Shown: in pieces, positions 1-5,151 of the stretch
How the letters are laid out: each line of letters opens with the position of its first letter
How positions within the stretch are numbered: position 1 is the stretch's first letter
Assembly (NCBI GenBank): GCA_020426085.1
Contig: JAGQQP010000341.1
Coordinates: 1-5,151 of the forward strand
Source: Planctomycetaceae bacterium
Lineage (GTDB): Bacteria > Planctomycetota > Planctomycetia > Planctomycetales > Planctomycetaceae
Direction of reading: 5' to 3'
DNA: 5,151 bases
Notes under the pieces: model-generated
The model's input: the letters and a program-made list of their open reading frames with translations, nothing else
Told to the model about the DNA's origin: nothing
Databases searched by the model: none
Position numbers and translations under genes: made by a program

Positions 1-347
1 AAATTTAATGGGGAAATCACCCCATTTCACGAAAAGAATTATGAAATACTTTCATTTAAGTTCGAAACAATGAAACTTTTTGTTTGGCTGACTGCTTCAA
101 GCGCGTTTGCTCGACCGTTTTTTAATAATGTAAGACCCTATGTGAATAACGGCCAGAAAGTATCGTGACTGCCGGGGAATGTCAGGTGGATACAAAAATA
201 TAGGAAGTAGATGATCACTTGCTGGGTTTGGGTCAGGCTCCGAGGTAAACAAAAGACGGCAGGGGCAATTGATCGCATCCTGCCCCCTTGAAAGACTGGG
301 CGGCGCTGTATCTGGCTTGCACAGTCAATTTTGTTTTCTGAACATCA
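1..347. other. Left flank without a supported complete gene
   Basis: No complete gene is convincing here. A plus-strand frame is open from the window edge to a TGA at 166-168 (55 codons) and could be the tail of a gene that begins outside. A 7-bp hairpin (AATGGGG at 7-13, CCCCATT at 20-26, six-base loop) lies at the extreme left without a good T-run on either side. A 26-codon plus frame at 211-291 has a purine-rich AGGA upstream, but it runs through the probable terminator of the neighbouring minus-strand gene. The sequence GGGTCAGGCTCC at about 229-240 resembles the short GGGTCAG-type motif seen in reverse near position 5021. Confidence 0.5.
247..287 (-). terminator. Probable intrinsic terminator of the PAS-GGDEF-EAL gene
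   Basis: On the minus strand the stem GGCAGG (complement of 279-284) pairs with CCTGCC (complement of 258-263) across a 15-base loop. An alternative register pairs GGGGCA with TGCCCC (262-267 with 281-286). The stem is followed on the minus strand by GTCTTTTGTTT, a T-rich tract covering the complement of 247-257. It lies 60-100 bases past the TGA of the minus-strand gene, which is the expected place. The loop is long and the T-run is interrupted, so efficiency is uncertain. Confidence 0.5.
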
Positions 348-2093
348 TCAGACTCTTGCCAGCTGCGGGGAGTTACTCTTCGGACTGAGAATCGACAGTT
401 GCAGATCTTCCGCGCTGAGGGGCTTGGAAAAGAAATAGCCTTGTCCGTATTTGCATCCTAATTTCCGCAAGAGCGCCAGTTGTTCCGGGGTTTCAATGCC
501 TTCGGCGATCACTTCCAGACCAAGTTGATCTGCCAGAATGATCAAGGCCTGGATCAGCATCACTTCACGACTTCGCTTTGATTTCTTGATGAATTCCTTA
601 TCCAGCTTGAGTACGTCGATCGGGAAATCACAGAGGCATGACAAAGATGAATATCCCGTACCAAAATCGTCTACATCGATATGCACTCCCAGATTATTCA
701 GTTGATTAAGCGTCTGGATTGAAGTCTGGCTGTCGTACATGATAATGCTTTCGGTGACTTCAAGATGGAGGCATTCCGGCGGGATCGCATAATTCTGAAT
801 CGCTTGTTCAACTACCGCAACCAGGGTTGGGTGCTCTAACTGTTTGCGGGAGACATTCACATGCAGATTCGCAGGCGCGTGCTCTCCCAATGACTTTCGC
901 CACTCTCCGAATTGACGGCACGCCGCATCAATCACAAAATTTCCGATTGGAATGATCATGCCTATCTCTTCCGCAGTAGGAATGAATTCAGCGGGGTAAA
1001 TGAGACCGGTCTCCGGGTGAAACCAGCGGATGAGTACCTCAACCCCTTTCAACGCACCCGATTCCAGCTCAACGATCGGTTGATAAAAGAGTGTGAGTTC
1101 ATCGCGTGAAATTACATCCCGTAATTGGTTTTCAATATAAAGACGCTTCTGGGCTTTATCGCGAAGCACATGATCAAAAACGACAGGACTGCCCATTTTG
1201 GCAGCCTTTGCTTCATACATGGCGAGGTCGGCACTGCTGATCATTTCACTTGCAGTCTCCGAGAAATGTTCGCTGGTCACGATACCGATACTGGCCTCAG
1301 AGTAAATTGTATGGCCACATAATTCATATGGCTGCGAAAAAGTTTCCATCAGCCGATCTGCGACGAGAGTCGCATCCTGGGGAGAAGCAAGATTATCGAG
1401 CAACACAACAAACTCATCACCGCCCAGTCGCGCTGCCTGGATTGAGTCCGACACACGTACTGCCTTACGCAAACGGTGAGAGATCTCCTGTAACAGTTTG
1501 TCTCCCAGTTCATGACCGAGGCTGTCATTGATTAGTTTAAAACGGTCAATATCTATGAAAAGTAAAGCAAAGTGATTACCTGTCTTGCGGTTGATTGTAT
1601 TCTGGATGGAATTCAGGATCGAGGCCCGGTTGGGAAGTCCGGTCAATGGATCATGGTGAGCAAGTCTCTCCAAGTGCTGCACGATCCACTTTTGCTCACT
1701 GATATCAATCCGCAGGGCCAGGTATCCGTCCAGTTTTCCCTGATTGTTGTACATGGGGACAATCGTTGTATCCACCCAATACAATGTTCCATCTTTGGCC
1801 TGATTACAAATTTCGCCGTGCCAGGTCAAACCTCTGGCAATCGTGCGATACATATCGCGGAAGAATTCGGTCGTATGTTCTGTCGAACGGAGTATACGGT
1901 GATTCTGGCCGATTAACTCTTCGCGGGTGTAACCGGAAATATGACAAAAATTATCGTTGACTTCGAGAATTCTTCCCTGGACGTCAGTAATTGCGACGAT
2001 CCCTGCTTCATTCACTGCATCGCGAAAGGCGTGTGAACAAGCTACTCCAGAATTGATCAATTCAGTTTCGAATTCAGTGTTAATCGTAGTCAC
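348..2093 (-). CDS. PAS-GGDEF-EAL cyclic di-GMP turnover protein
   Basis: A 581-residue cytoplasmic signalling protein with no signal peptide or membrane segment. A PAS domain with its PAC tail (about 24-135, including AKDGTLYWVDTTIVPM) should sense a cofactor or small molecule. The GGDEF diguanylate cyclase domain (about 145-305) has DPLTGLPNR, putative metal/substrate residues D181, N189 and D198, and an intact GGDEF at 224-228. The EAL phosphodiesterase domain (about 322-568) reads EVL instead of EAL at 352-354, but keeps E352, N413, E445, D475, D476, K496 and E531, so c-di-GMP hydrolysis to pGpG is likely. RVSD (213-216) sits seven residues before GGDEF rather than the usual five, so product inhibition may be altered. 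The start is GTG: an in-frame TAA lies five codons upstream, no other start lies between, and only a weak AAGGG precedes it. No partner gene is adjacent. The domain assignment is very secure; the net direction of activity is not predictable. Confidence 0.97.
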   Translation of the reverse strand: MTTINTEFETELINSGVACSHAFRDAVNEAGIVAITDVQGRILEVNDNFCHISGYTREELIGQNHRILRSTEHTTEFFRDMYRTIARGLTWHGEICNQAKDGTLYWVDTTIVPMYNNQGKLDGYLALRIDISEQKWIVQHLERLAHHDPLTGLPNRASILNSIQNTINRKTGNHFALLFIDIDRFKLINDSLGHELGDKLLQEISHRLRKAVRVSDSIQAARLGGDEFVVLLDNLASPQDATLVADRLMETFSQPYELCGHTIYSEASIGIVTSEHFSETASEMISSADLAMYEAKAAKMGSPVVFDHVLRDKAQKRLYIENQLRDVISRDELTLFYQPIVELESGALKGVEVLIRWFHPETGLIYPAEFIPTAEEIGMIIPIGNFVIDAACRQFGEWRKSLGEHAPANLHVNVSRKQLEHPTLVAVVEQAIQNYAIPPECLHLEVTESIIMYDSQTSIQTLNQLNNLGVHIDVDDFGTGYSSLSCLCDFPIDVLKLDKEFIKKSKRSREVMLIQALIILADQLGLEVIAEGIETPEQLALLRKLGCKYGQGYFFSKPLSAEDLQLSILSPKSNSPQLARV

Positions 2094-2210
2094 TTTTTTG
2101 CGCCCTTATTTTGTTTGCTTGATTTACTTACTGCGGTAAGAGATTTCGTCCGGTCGATTTCTCGTTACTTTGATTGTGCGGGTAATCAAGAGTGATTTTG
2201 TTATCTTCGC

Positions 2211-2235
2211 ACTTGAAGGAATTCGTTTTTCAAGT
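2211..2235. repeat. 7-bp inverted repeat upstream of the cyclic di-GMP gene
   Basis: ACTTGAA at 2211-2217 and TTCAAGT at 2229-2235 are perfect inverted copies around an 11-base spacer. The element is about 120 bases upstream of the GTG start of the minus-strand gene, so it could be a regulator binding site or a leader hairpin. There is no independent evidence for either, and a 7-bp repeat can arise by chance. Confidence 0.35.
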
Positions 2236-2403
2236 ACGAGATAAGCCTAACTCGGAATACAAAAACAAATCATAAAAAGTAGATATGAGTAGAAAATTCC
2301 TTTAGAAACAGGGGTTTTTGTATCGGGCCTTGCGAATTGTAGGGCTTAAATAAGACGAGTGCTTATAAAAAACTGGGGAATATCCACACCATCAAATGTC
2401 ATT

Positions 2404-2460
2404 TCAAGAGCGGAAAATATGAATAGTCGACAGAGAAAAACTGCGAGTCACCGCTCTTGA
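2404..2460. repeat. Perfect 10-bp inverted repeat with 37-base spacer
   Basis: TCAAGAGCGG at 2404-2413 is the exact reverse complement of CCGCTCTTGA at 2451-2460. The 37 bases between are A-rich and contain the short frame ATG at 2419 (13 codons, ending inside the right arm), which I do not regard as a gene. No T-run follows on either side, so it is not an ordinary terminator. It could be the paired ends of a very small palindromic element, a two-site operator, or a structured RNA stem. The match does not extend outside the ten bases. Confidence 0.5.
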
Positions 2461-2618
2461 TTTCTGCTGCGAGTGGTAAAAGACGCATCCAGGTTCCGGG
2501 ACATAAAAAGGCGCCATAGCGATCAGAGCTTTTAAAGTTTCCTTAAAACTTCAGCAGTCCTGCCCTCCTTTACGTCTTCCGAAAGACACGACTGAGTATG
2601 GTCACTACGGAAGAATGA

Positions 2619-2939
2619 AATGTTCCAGGAATCCTTACTGATGCGGAAGTCAAGCTGGGGGATGAGTGGTATCAGCTCGTCTCCCTGAACGGCATTGGAG
2701 CCTCCGAGATCGTCGATTTCAGTAAGCAGACCTACGACGACAAATGGCAGAAACGGTTCGAAGAGGACCTCGTCGAACTCCTGACCCGCATGGGCCATCC
2801 CCCTGCAGATAGCGTGTCGCTGGAAGTCCAGTCGCTGGATTCAGCTGCGAAACAGACGCTGAAAGAGGTCCCCATGACCTACGAAAACCGCCGCGCCATT
2901 CGCAACGCCGCCCGAGAGCGGGAGGAGGGGAAGCCGTGA
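2619..2939 (+). pseudogene. 3' remnant of an unrecognised protein gene
   Basis: The frame is open for 106 codons from just after a TGA at 2616-2618 to the TGA at 2937-2939. It has no ATG, GTG or TTG start before the ATG at 2790, more than half-way through. The translation is convincingly protein-like: LTDAEVKLGDEWYQLVSLNG, then a charged helical stretch (DDKWQKRFEEDLVELLTRMG), then HPPADSVSLEV, and a basic/acidic tail ending REREEGKP. Third codon positions are mostly G or C, unlike the gene-free sequence just upstream and the genes downstream. I therefore read it as the C-terminal part of a gene whose 5' part was lost. I do not recognise the family and assign no function. Opposite-strand frames over the same bases look random. 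An unrecognised start (for example CTG at 2655) or an upstream frameshift cannot be fully excluded. Confidence 0.7.
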
Positions 2940-3052
2940 GGTTGGGGCCGGCTGCGATCCGCGAACGATGTAAAACGCAAAAAAGATTGTTCGTGGTAGA
3001 TTGAAACGGGTATCATGAACAGAGCCGGTTTGGATCAGGGCATGCCGGGTGG

Positions 3053-3075
3053 CACAGTTGGCTTGCCCAACTGTG
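3053..3075. repeat. 23-base palindrome, possible dispersed REP-like unit
   Basis: CACAGTTGG (3053-3061) and CCAACTGTG (3067-3075) form a perfect 9-bp stem around the loop CTTGC. It lies just after the gene remnant and ends one base before the ATG at 3077, which is the upstream in-frame alternative start of the next gene. No T-run follows, so a terminator is unlikely. Its compact perfect hairpin form resembles the short palindromic repeats scattered in many bacterial genomes; copy number cannot be seen in this window. Confidence 0.55.
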
Positions 3076-3114
3076 AATGTATTCCAGTAACGTTTTTCGC
3101 CTGAACCAATCGAT

Positions 3115-3120
3115 GGGAGA
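3115..3120 (+). promoter_or_regulatory. Ribosome binding site that decides the 3125 start
   Basis: GGGAGA lies four bases before the ATG at 3125. The in-frame upstream ATG at 3077 directly follows a palindrome and has no purine-rich site before it. Choosing 3125 also places a Lys-Lys pair and then a hydrophobic segment at the N-terminus, as expected for an exported or anchored protein. Confidence 0.6.
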
Positions 3121-3124
3121 TCAG

Positions 3125-3814
3125 ATGTTGAAAAAACATTCCTTTTCGAAATACGGAAACAGCTTACTGCTGGTGTTCGTATCACTCATCCTGCTGTTGA
3201 ATCTGAATGAGCTTAGATCGAATGCGTTCAAAATTCCTGACTCCCTCCCTGAAGACATGCTGGGGTCAAGCTATCTGCCTGAAGATGATTCCGCATGGAT
3301 TACCAGCCTGCCTGAGGATCAAAGAATACTCTATACCGAAAAACCATATTTCTTGCCTGGGGGGCTCAGTGACTGGGAGCGATTACGTCATTTAGAAGAA
3401 CACAAGATCGAGTCCATCCGCATCCTGATACCTGAGTGTGCTGATGTGATGATCAAAGATCCGAAAGACTGTAAAAAGTTTTCTCTGGCACTCCAACCCA
3501 GATATATTTTACGAAAAGTCGCTTCTGACGTGGGAAGAAGCCACGGCGGTTATGGTGCAGGGGCATCATTAGGTGTGATGAAAGTGCACTATCAGGGTGT
3601 TAAGAAACCGCTCATCATCGGTATCGCACAAATTGGTTTTTATCTGGATGTCTGGCATGGAAATAACAGGCAGGAATTTTATTCAAAAGCCCTGTCCGTG
3701 GCCGTGGATCACGCCGTAAAAAAATATTCCGACTATCAGATTCCCAAAGAACACCTCGCCAGACAGTCCGGAAGTGATTTTTTGACGCTTCCGGATGAGT
3801 TGAAGGATCTGTAG
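3125..3814 (+). CDS. Unrecognised membrane-anchored or exported protein with LPED motifs
   Basis: A 229-residue protein that I do not recognise. It begins MLKKHSFSKY, followed by a strongly hydrophobic segment at about residues 13-28 (LLLVFVSLILLLNL), which acts as a signal anchor or a signal peptide; a weak SNA cleavage possibility lies at 32-34. Just after it come three LPED motifs at residues 41-44, 51-54 and 62-65, about ten residues apart. The C-terminal half looks like a folded domain with alternating strands (KVHYQG, PLIIGIAQIGFYLDVWHG) after a glycine-rich SHGGYGAGASLG stretch (139-150), and ends in a helical charged tail. Two cysteines lie at 105 and 116. Starting at 3077 would add 16 residues and bury the Lys-Lys pair, so I prefer 3125. 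An 8-bp inverted repeat (3767-3774 and 3788-3795) lies inside the last codons. The gene is real with good confidence; the function is unknown. Confidence 0.85.
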   Translation: MLKKHSFSKYGNSLLLVFVSLILLLNLNELRSNAFKIPDSLPEDMLGSSYLPEDDSAWITSLPEDQRILYTEKPYFLPGGLSDWERLRHLEEHKIESIRILIPECADVMIKDPKDCKKFSLALQPRYILRKVASDVGRSHGGYGAGASLGVMKVHYQGVKKPLIIGIAQIGFYLDVWHGNNRQEFYSKALSVAVDHAVKKYSDYQIPKEHLARQSGSDFLTLPDELKDL

Positions 3815-3965
3815 ATGAAAAGGGAGAAGAGCAGGGCTCATTGTTAGAGAGACCTGTACCCTCAATGCTGCTACTTGAGCGACTGCGATAAGTAGAAAAC
3901 GGTTTTATGGAGTCCATCAAGCAGATGTTGAGTTAAGTTGAACACATCAAATCCAGGAGAGTTCT

Positions 3966-4418
3966 ATGTATAAAGTAATATCAATCATCATATTTGTATT
4001 CATATATTCTATTTATGATGGAAAGGATATGGCGTTAGCGAATGAACTAAATTTACAAGAGCAAAAAAAGAGTATTCAAGGAAAGTGGAGTAGTATTTGG
4101 GGGAGTGGGAGTTCAGATAAAATTGATGAAACAGTGTGTTTTCAATTTGAAGGTGACAAGGTTTATATAACATTTAAGAAAGACGTTGATCCAATTGAAA
4201 GAGATTTTAAAATCATTTCATTCGACAAATCAGGAAAAGGATCTATCGATTTTTCAAATCCTTCATCCCAGGAATTAAACAAAGGGCTTTACATTCTAAA
4301 GCAAGACACACTGATTCTTTTTTTCCCTACTGCTGGAGAGCCCCGCCCCAAAGAAATCAGCGCTTACTTACGAAAAGACGAAAATATATTGTTCTATATT
4401 TTTGTGAGAGACAAATAA
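3966..4418 (+). CDS. Small exported TIGR03067-like (lipocalin-like) protein
   Basis: A 150-residue protein with a hydrophobic N-terminus (residues 4-17) acting as a signal peptide or anchor; ALA at 23-25 is a possible cleavage site, though unusually far from the hydrophobic core. The mature part follows the pattern I associate with the TIGR03067 family, which is abundant in planctomycetes: IQGKW (37-41) at the start of the domain, SIDF (93-96), KGLYILKQDTLILFF (106-120) and EPRPKE (125-130). Those proteins are small beta-rich, lipocalin-like domains of unknown ligand, mostly predicted to be extracytoplasmic. The start is supported by AGGAG at 3955-3959, six bases before ATG. The gene is much richer in A+T than the left half of the window. 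It follows the previous gene by 151 bases, so co-transcription is possible but not shown. Family membership is pattern-based and not checked by a profile search. Confidence 0.85.
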   Translation: MYKVISIIIFVFIYSIYDGKDMALANELNLQEQKKSIQGKWSSIWGSGSSDKIDETVCFQFEGDKVYITFKKDVDPIERDFKIISFDKSGKGSIDFSNPSSQELNKGLYILKQDTLILFFPTAGEPRPKEISAYLRKDENILFYIFVRDK

Positions 4419-4423
4419 AATAG

Positions 4424-4443
4424 TAAATTGTATTTATTTTTTT
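4424..4443 (+). terminator. Weak AT-only terminator candidate
   Basis: TAAAT (4424-4428) pairs with ATTTA (4432-4436) over a three-base loop and is followed at once by seven T residues (4437-4443), starting six bases after the stop codon of the TIGR03067-like gene. The stem has no G-C pair, so it would be a poor terminator alone. A second small hairpin (TCCCGA at 4467-4472, TCGGGA at 4477-4482, four-base loop) lies downstream without a T-run. Confidence 0.25.
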
Positions 4444-4652
4444 GGACTGGGAATTAAGAAGCAGTTTCCCGATAGGTCGGGATCAAAATGACTCGTTAGC
4501 TAATGTTTCATAAGCAAAGTATTGCATCGTGTTTTGAAACTTGATGAAAAAAACCGTAGGAGTGAATTAGTCGACACTGTAGCTCTTTAAAGAACGCTCC
4601 GAGGACTCCCTGTGTATTTGAGAAATTCAAATTACCTCATAGGAGATGATCA

Positions 4653-5003
4653 ATGAAAACAACTATTTACTTACTACTGTTCGTGGGCTTTTCTCTCCTG
4701 TCTATCACAGGATGTGAAGGAATCACTTGGCTTTCAGGGACGATAACAGATCCTGATAATTCACCTGTTAAAGGAGCTAAAGTCATCCTTTATGAAATTA
4801 ATCCCGATGCTGCCATTAAAGAAAGTACAGAGGGTTTATCAAATGAAAAAGGAGAGTATGAAGCCATGTTAACCCATGCTCCTGGGAGGGACCTTAATTT
4901 GAATCTTAGTGTGTCGAAAAAAGGATATACTACACATAATCAAAAAATTAAATCAGGGGAAACTAATAAATCATTTGATATCATATTAGAACCCGAGAAA
5001 TAA
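4653..5003 (+). CDS. Small lipoprotein with carboxypeptidase-regulatory-like domain
   Basis: A 116-residue predicted lipoprotein. The N-terminus MKTTIYLLLFVGFSLLSITG leads into a lipobox I-T-G-C with the lipidated cysteine at 21, so the protein should be anchored to a membrane and face the periplasm-like space or the outside. From about 27 to 113 the sequence fits a beta-sandwich of the carboxypeptidase-regulatory-like (CarboxypepD_reg) or transthyretin-like type: LSGTITDPDNSPVKGAKVIL, then SNEKGEYEAML, SVSKKGYTTHNQKI and FDIILEP. Such domains usually serve as structural or binding modules, not enzymes, and single-domain lipoproteins of this size are common in planctomycetes. AGGAG at 4641-4645 is seven bases before the ATG. 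A 234-base gap separates it from the previous gene, so it may have its own promoter, though I could not identify one. Like its left neighbour, it is AT-rich. The partner and the exact role are unknown. Confidence 0.9.
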   Translation: MKTTIYLLLFVGFSLLSITGCEGITWLSGTITDPDNSPVKGAKVILYEINPDAAIKESTEGLSNEKGEYEAMLTHAPGRDLNLNLSVSKKGYTTHNQKIKSGETNKSFDIILEPEK

Positions 5004-5020
5004 TTATTGAAGTTCAATTC

Positions 5021-5036
5021 GGGTCTGACCCCTTTT
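5021..5036. repeat. Short GGGTCTGACCCC palindromic motif
   Basis: GGGT (5021-5024) and ACCC (5028-5031) flank the trinucleotide CTG and are followed by C and TTTT, 17 bases after the lipoprotein stop codon. The stem is only four base pairs, so a terminator role is doubtful. In reverse orientation it reads AAAAGGGGTCAGACCC, a type of short motif I associate with dispersed palindromic repeats in several bacteria; that association is from memory and unverified. Confidence 0.3.
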
Positions 5037-5061
5037 CTGTTTCAAACAGAGGAATACGATA

Positions 5062-5151
5062 ATGGACTTCAAATATCTTCACGAAGTTGAATTCGTTGAA
5101 ATTCATAGTATCACAAAACGTCCTGTTAGTAGGCTACTGCCAATATTTCGG
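5062..5151 (+). CDS. Possible 5' end of an unidentified gene, cut by the window edge
   Basis: An ATG at 5062 is preceded by AGAGGA (5048-5053) at a usual distance of eight bases. The frame stays open for 30 codons to the window edge, reading MDFKYLHEVEFVEIHSITKR and continuing into a basic-hydrophobic stretch. The nearest upstream in-frame stop is at 5026-5028. There is no signal peptide, so the product would be cytoplasmic, unlike the three preceding proteins. Thirty codons are too few to recognise a family or to exclude chance. Confidence 0.45.
   Translation, partial: MDFKYLHEVEFVEIHSITKRPVSRLLPIFR

Larger units (their letters stand above)
2094..2618. other. Gene-free region between divergent genes, rich in inverted repeats
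   Basis: This 525-base stretch separates the minus-strand cyclic di-GMP gene from the plus-strand gene remnant. I found no frame that reads like protein. It should contain the promoter of the cyclic di-GMP gene; a minus-strand TTGTTT and TTATCT with an 18-base spacer (around 2236-2266) is one weak candidate. Inverted repeats occur at 2211-2235, 2404-2460 and 2535-2551 (AAGTTT, five-base loop, AAACTT). An 8-base direct repeat CTGCGAGT occurs at 2441-2448 and 2467-2474. The part nearest 2619 may be decayed 5' sequence of the remnant, but no readable coding trace is left. Confidence 0.6.

Noticed and set aside
211..291. 26-codon plus-strand frame with an AGGA site upstream
   Set aside because: It ends inside the probable terminator of the minus-strand gene and has a composition without recognisable features, so it is most likely chance.
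2236..2266. Sigma70-like promoter TTGTTT, 18 bases, TTATCT on the minus strand
   Set aside because: Both boxes are weak, and similar matches are easy to find in AT-rich DNA. It is mentioned only as a possibility in the gene-free region entry.
2094..2340. Possible cyclic di-GMP riboswitch upstream of the GGDEF-EAL gene
   Set aside because: I looked for the conserved GEMM-type core in the leader and saw nothing resembling it.
2532..2798. 88-residue minus-strand open frame
   Set aside because: It lies opposite the plus-strand remnant, whose translation is far more protein-like and whose codons show strong third-position bias. The minus frame shows no recognisable motif.
2841..3185. 114-residue minus-strand open frame
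   Set aside because: It overlaps the remnant, the palindrome and the well-supported start of the 3125 gene on the other strand. Its translation has no domain-like pattern.
3615..3920. Minus-strand open frames opposite the end of the LPED gene
   Set aside because: They are antisense to a convincing plus-strand gene; the translations are rich in Ser, Arg and Pro and look like shadow frames.

Overview
The window looks like a stretch of a moderate-GC planctomycete chromosome, perhaps Gimesia-like. This is inferred from a small exported protein resembling the planctomycete-rich TIGR03067 lipocalin-like family, next to a small lipoprotein with a carboxypeptidase-regulatory-like fold. No rRNA, tRNA, CRISPR array, transposase or integrase is visible.

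Layout. Positions 1-347 hold no convincing complete gene, but do hold a probable minus-strand intrinsic terminator. A large minus-strand gene (348-2093, GTG start) encodes a soluble PAS-GGDEF-EAL protein for cyclic di-GMP turnover, with essentially complete catalytic residue sets in both enzymatic domains. A 525-base gene-free stretch follows. It contains several inverted repeats, including a perfect 10-bp pair around a 37-base spacer. From 2619 to 2939 the plus strand carries the 3' part of a protein-coding gene with no start codon, clearly richer in G+C at third positions than its surroundings; I read it as a gene remnant. A 23-base palindrome (3053-3075) separates it from the next gene.

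Three intact plus-strand genes follow: an unrecognised membrane-anchored or exported protein with three LPED motifs (3125-3814), a small exported TIGR03067-like protein (3966-4418) and a lipoprotein (4653-5003). A possible further gene starts at 5062 and runs off the window. The gene at 3966 and the lipoprotein gene are visibly AT-richer than the left half.

Functional links. The only gene with a clear biochemical role is the cyclic di-GMP enzyme, which stands alone. The three plus-strand genes all appear directed to the cell envelope, but their 150-235 base gaps and separate ribosome binding sites give no strong case for one operon. The window reads as an accessory stretch with one gene remnant and short palindromic repeats. 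I do not see convincing evidence of a new multi-gene system.
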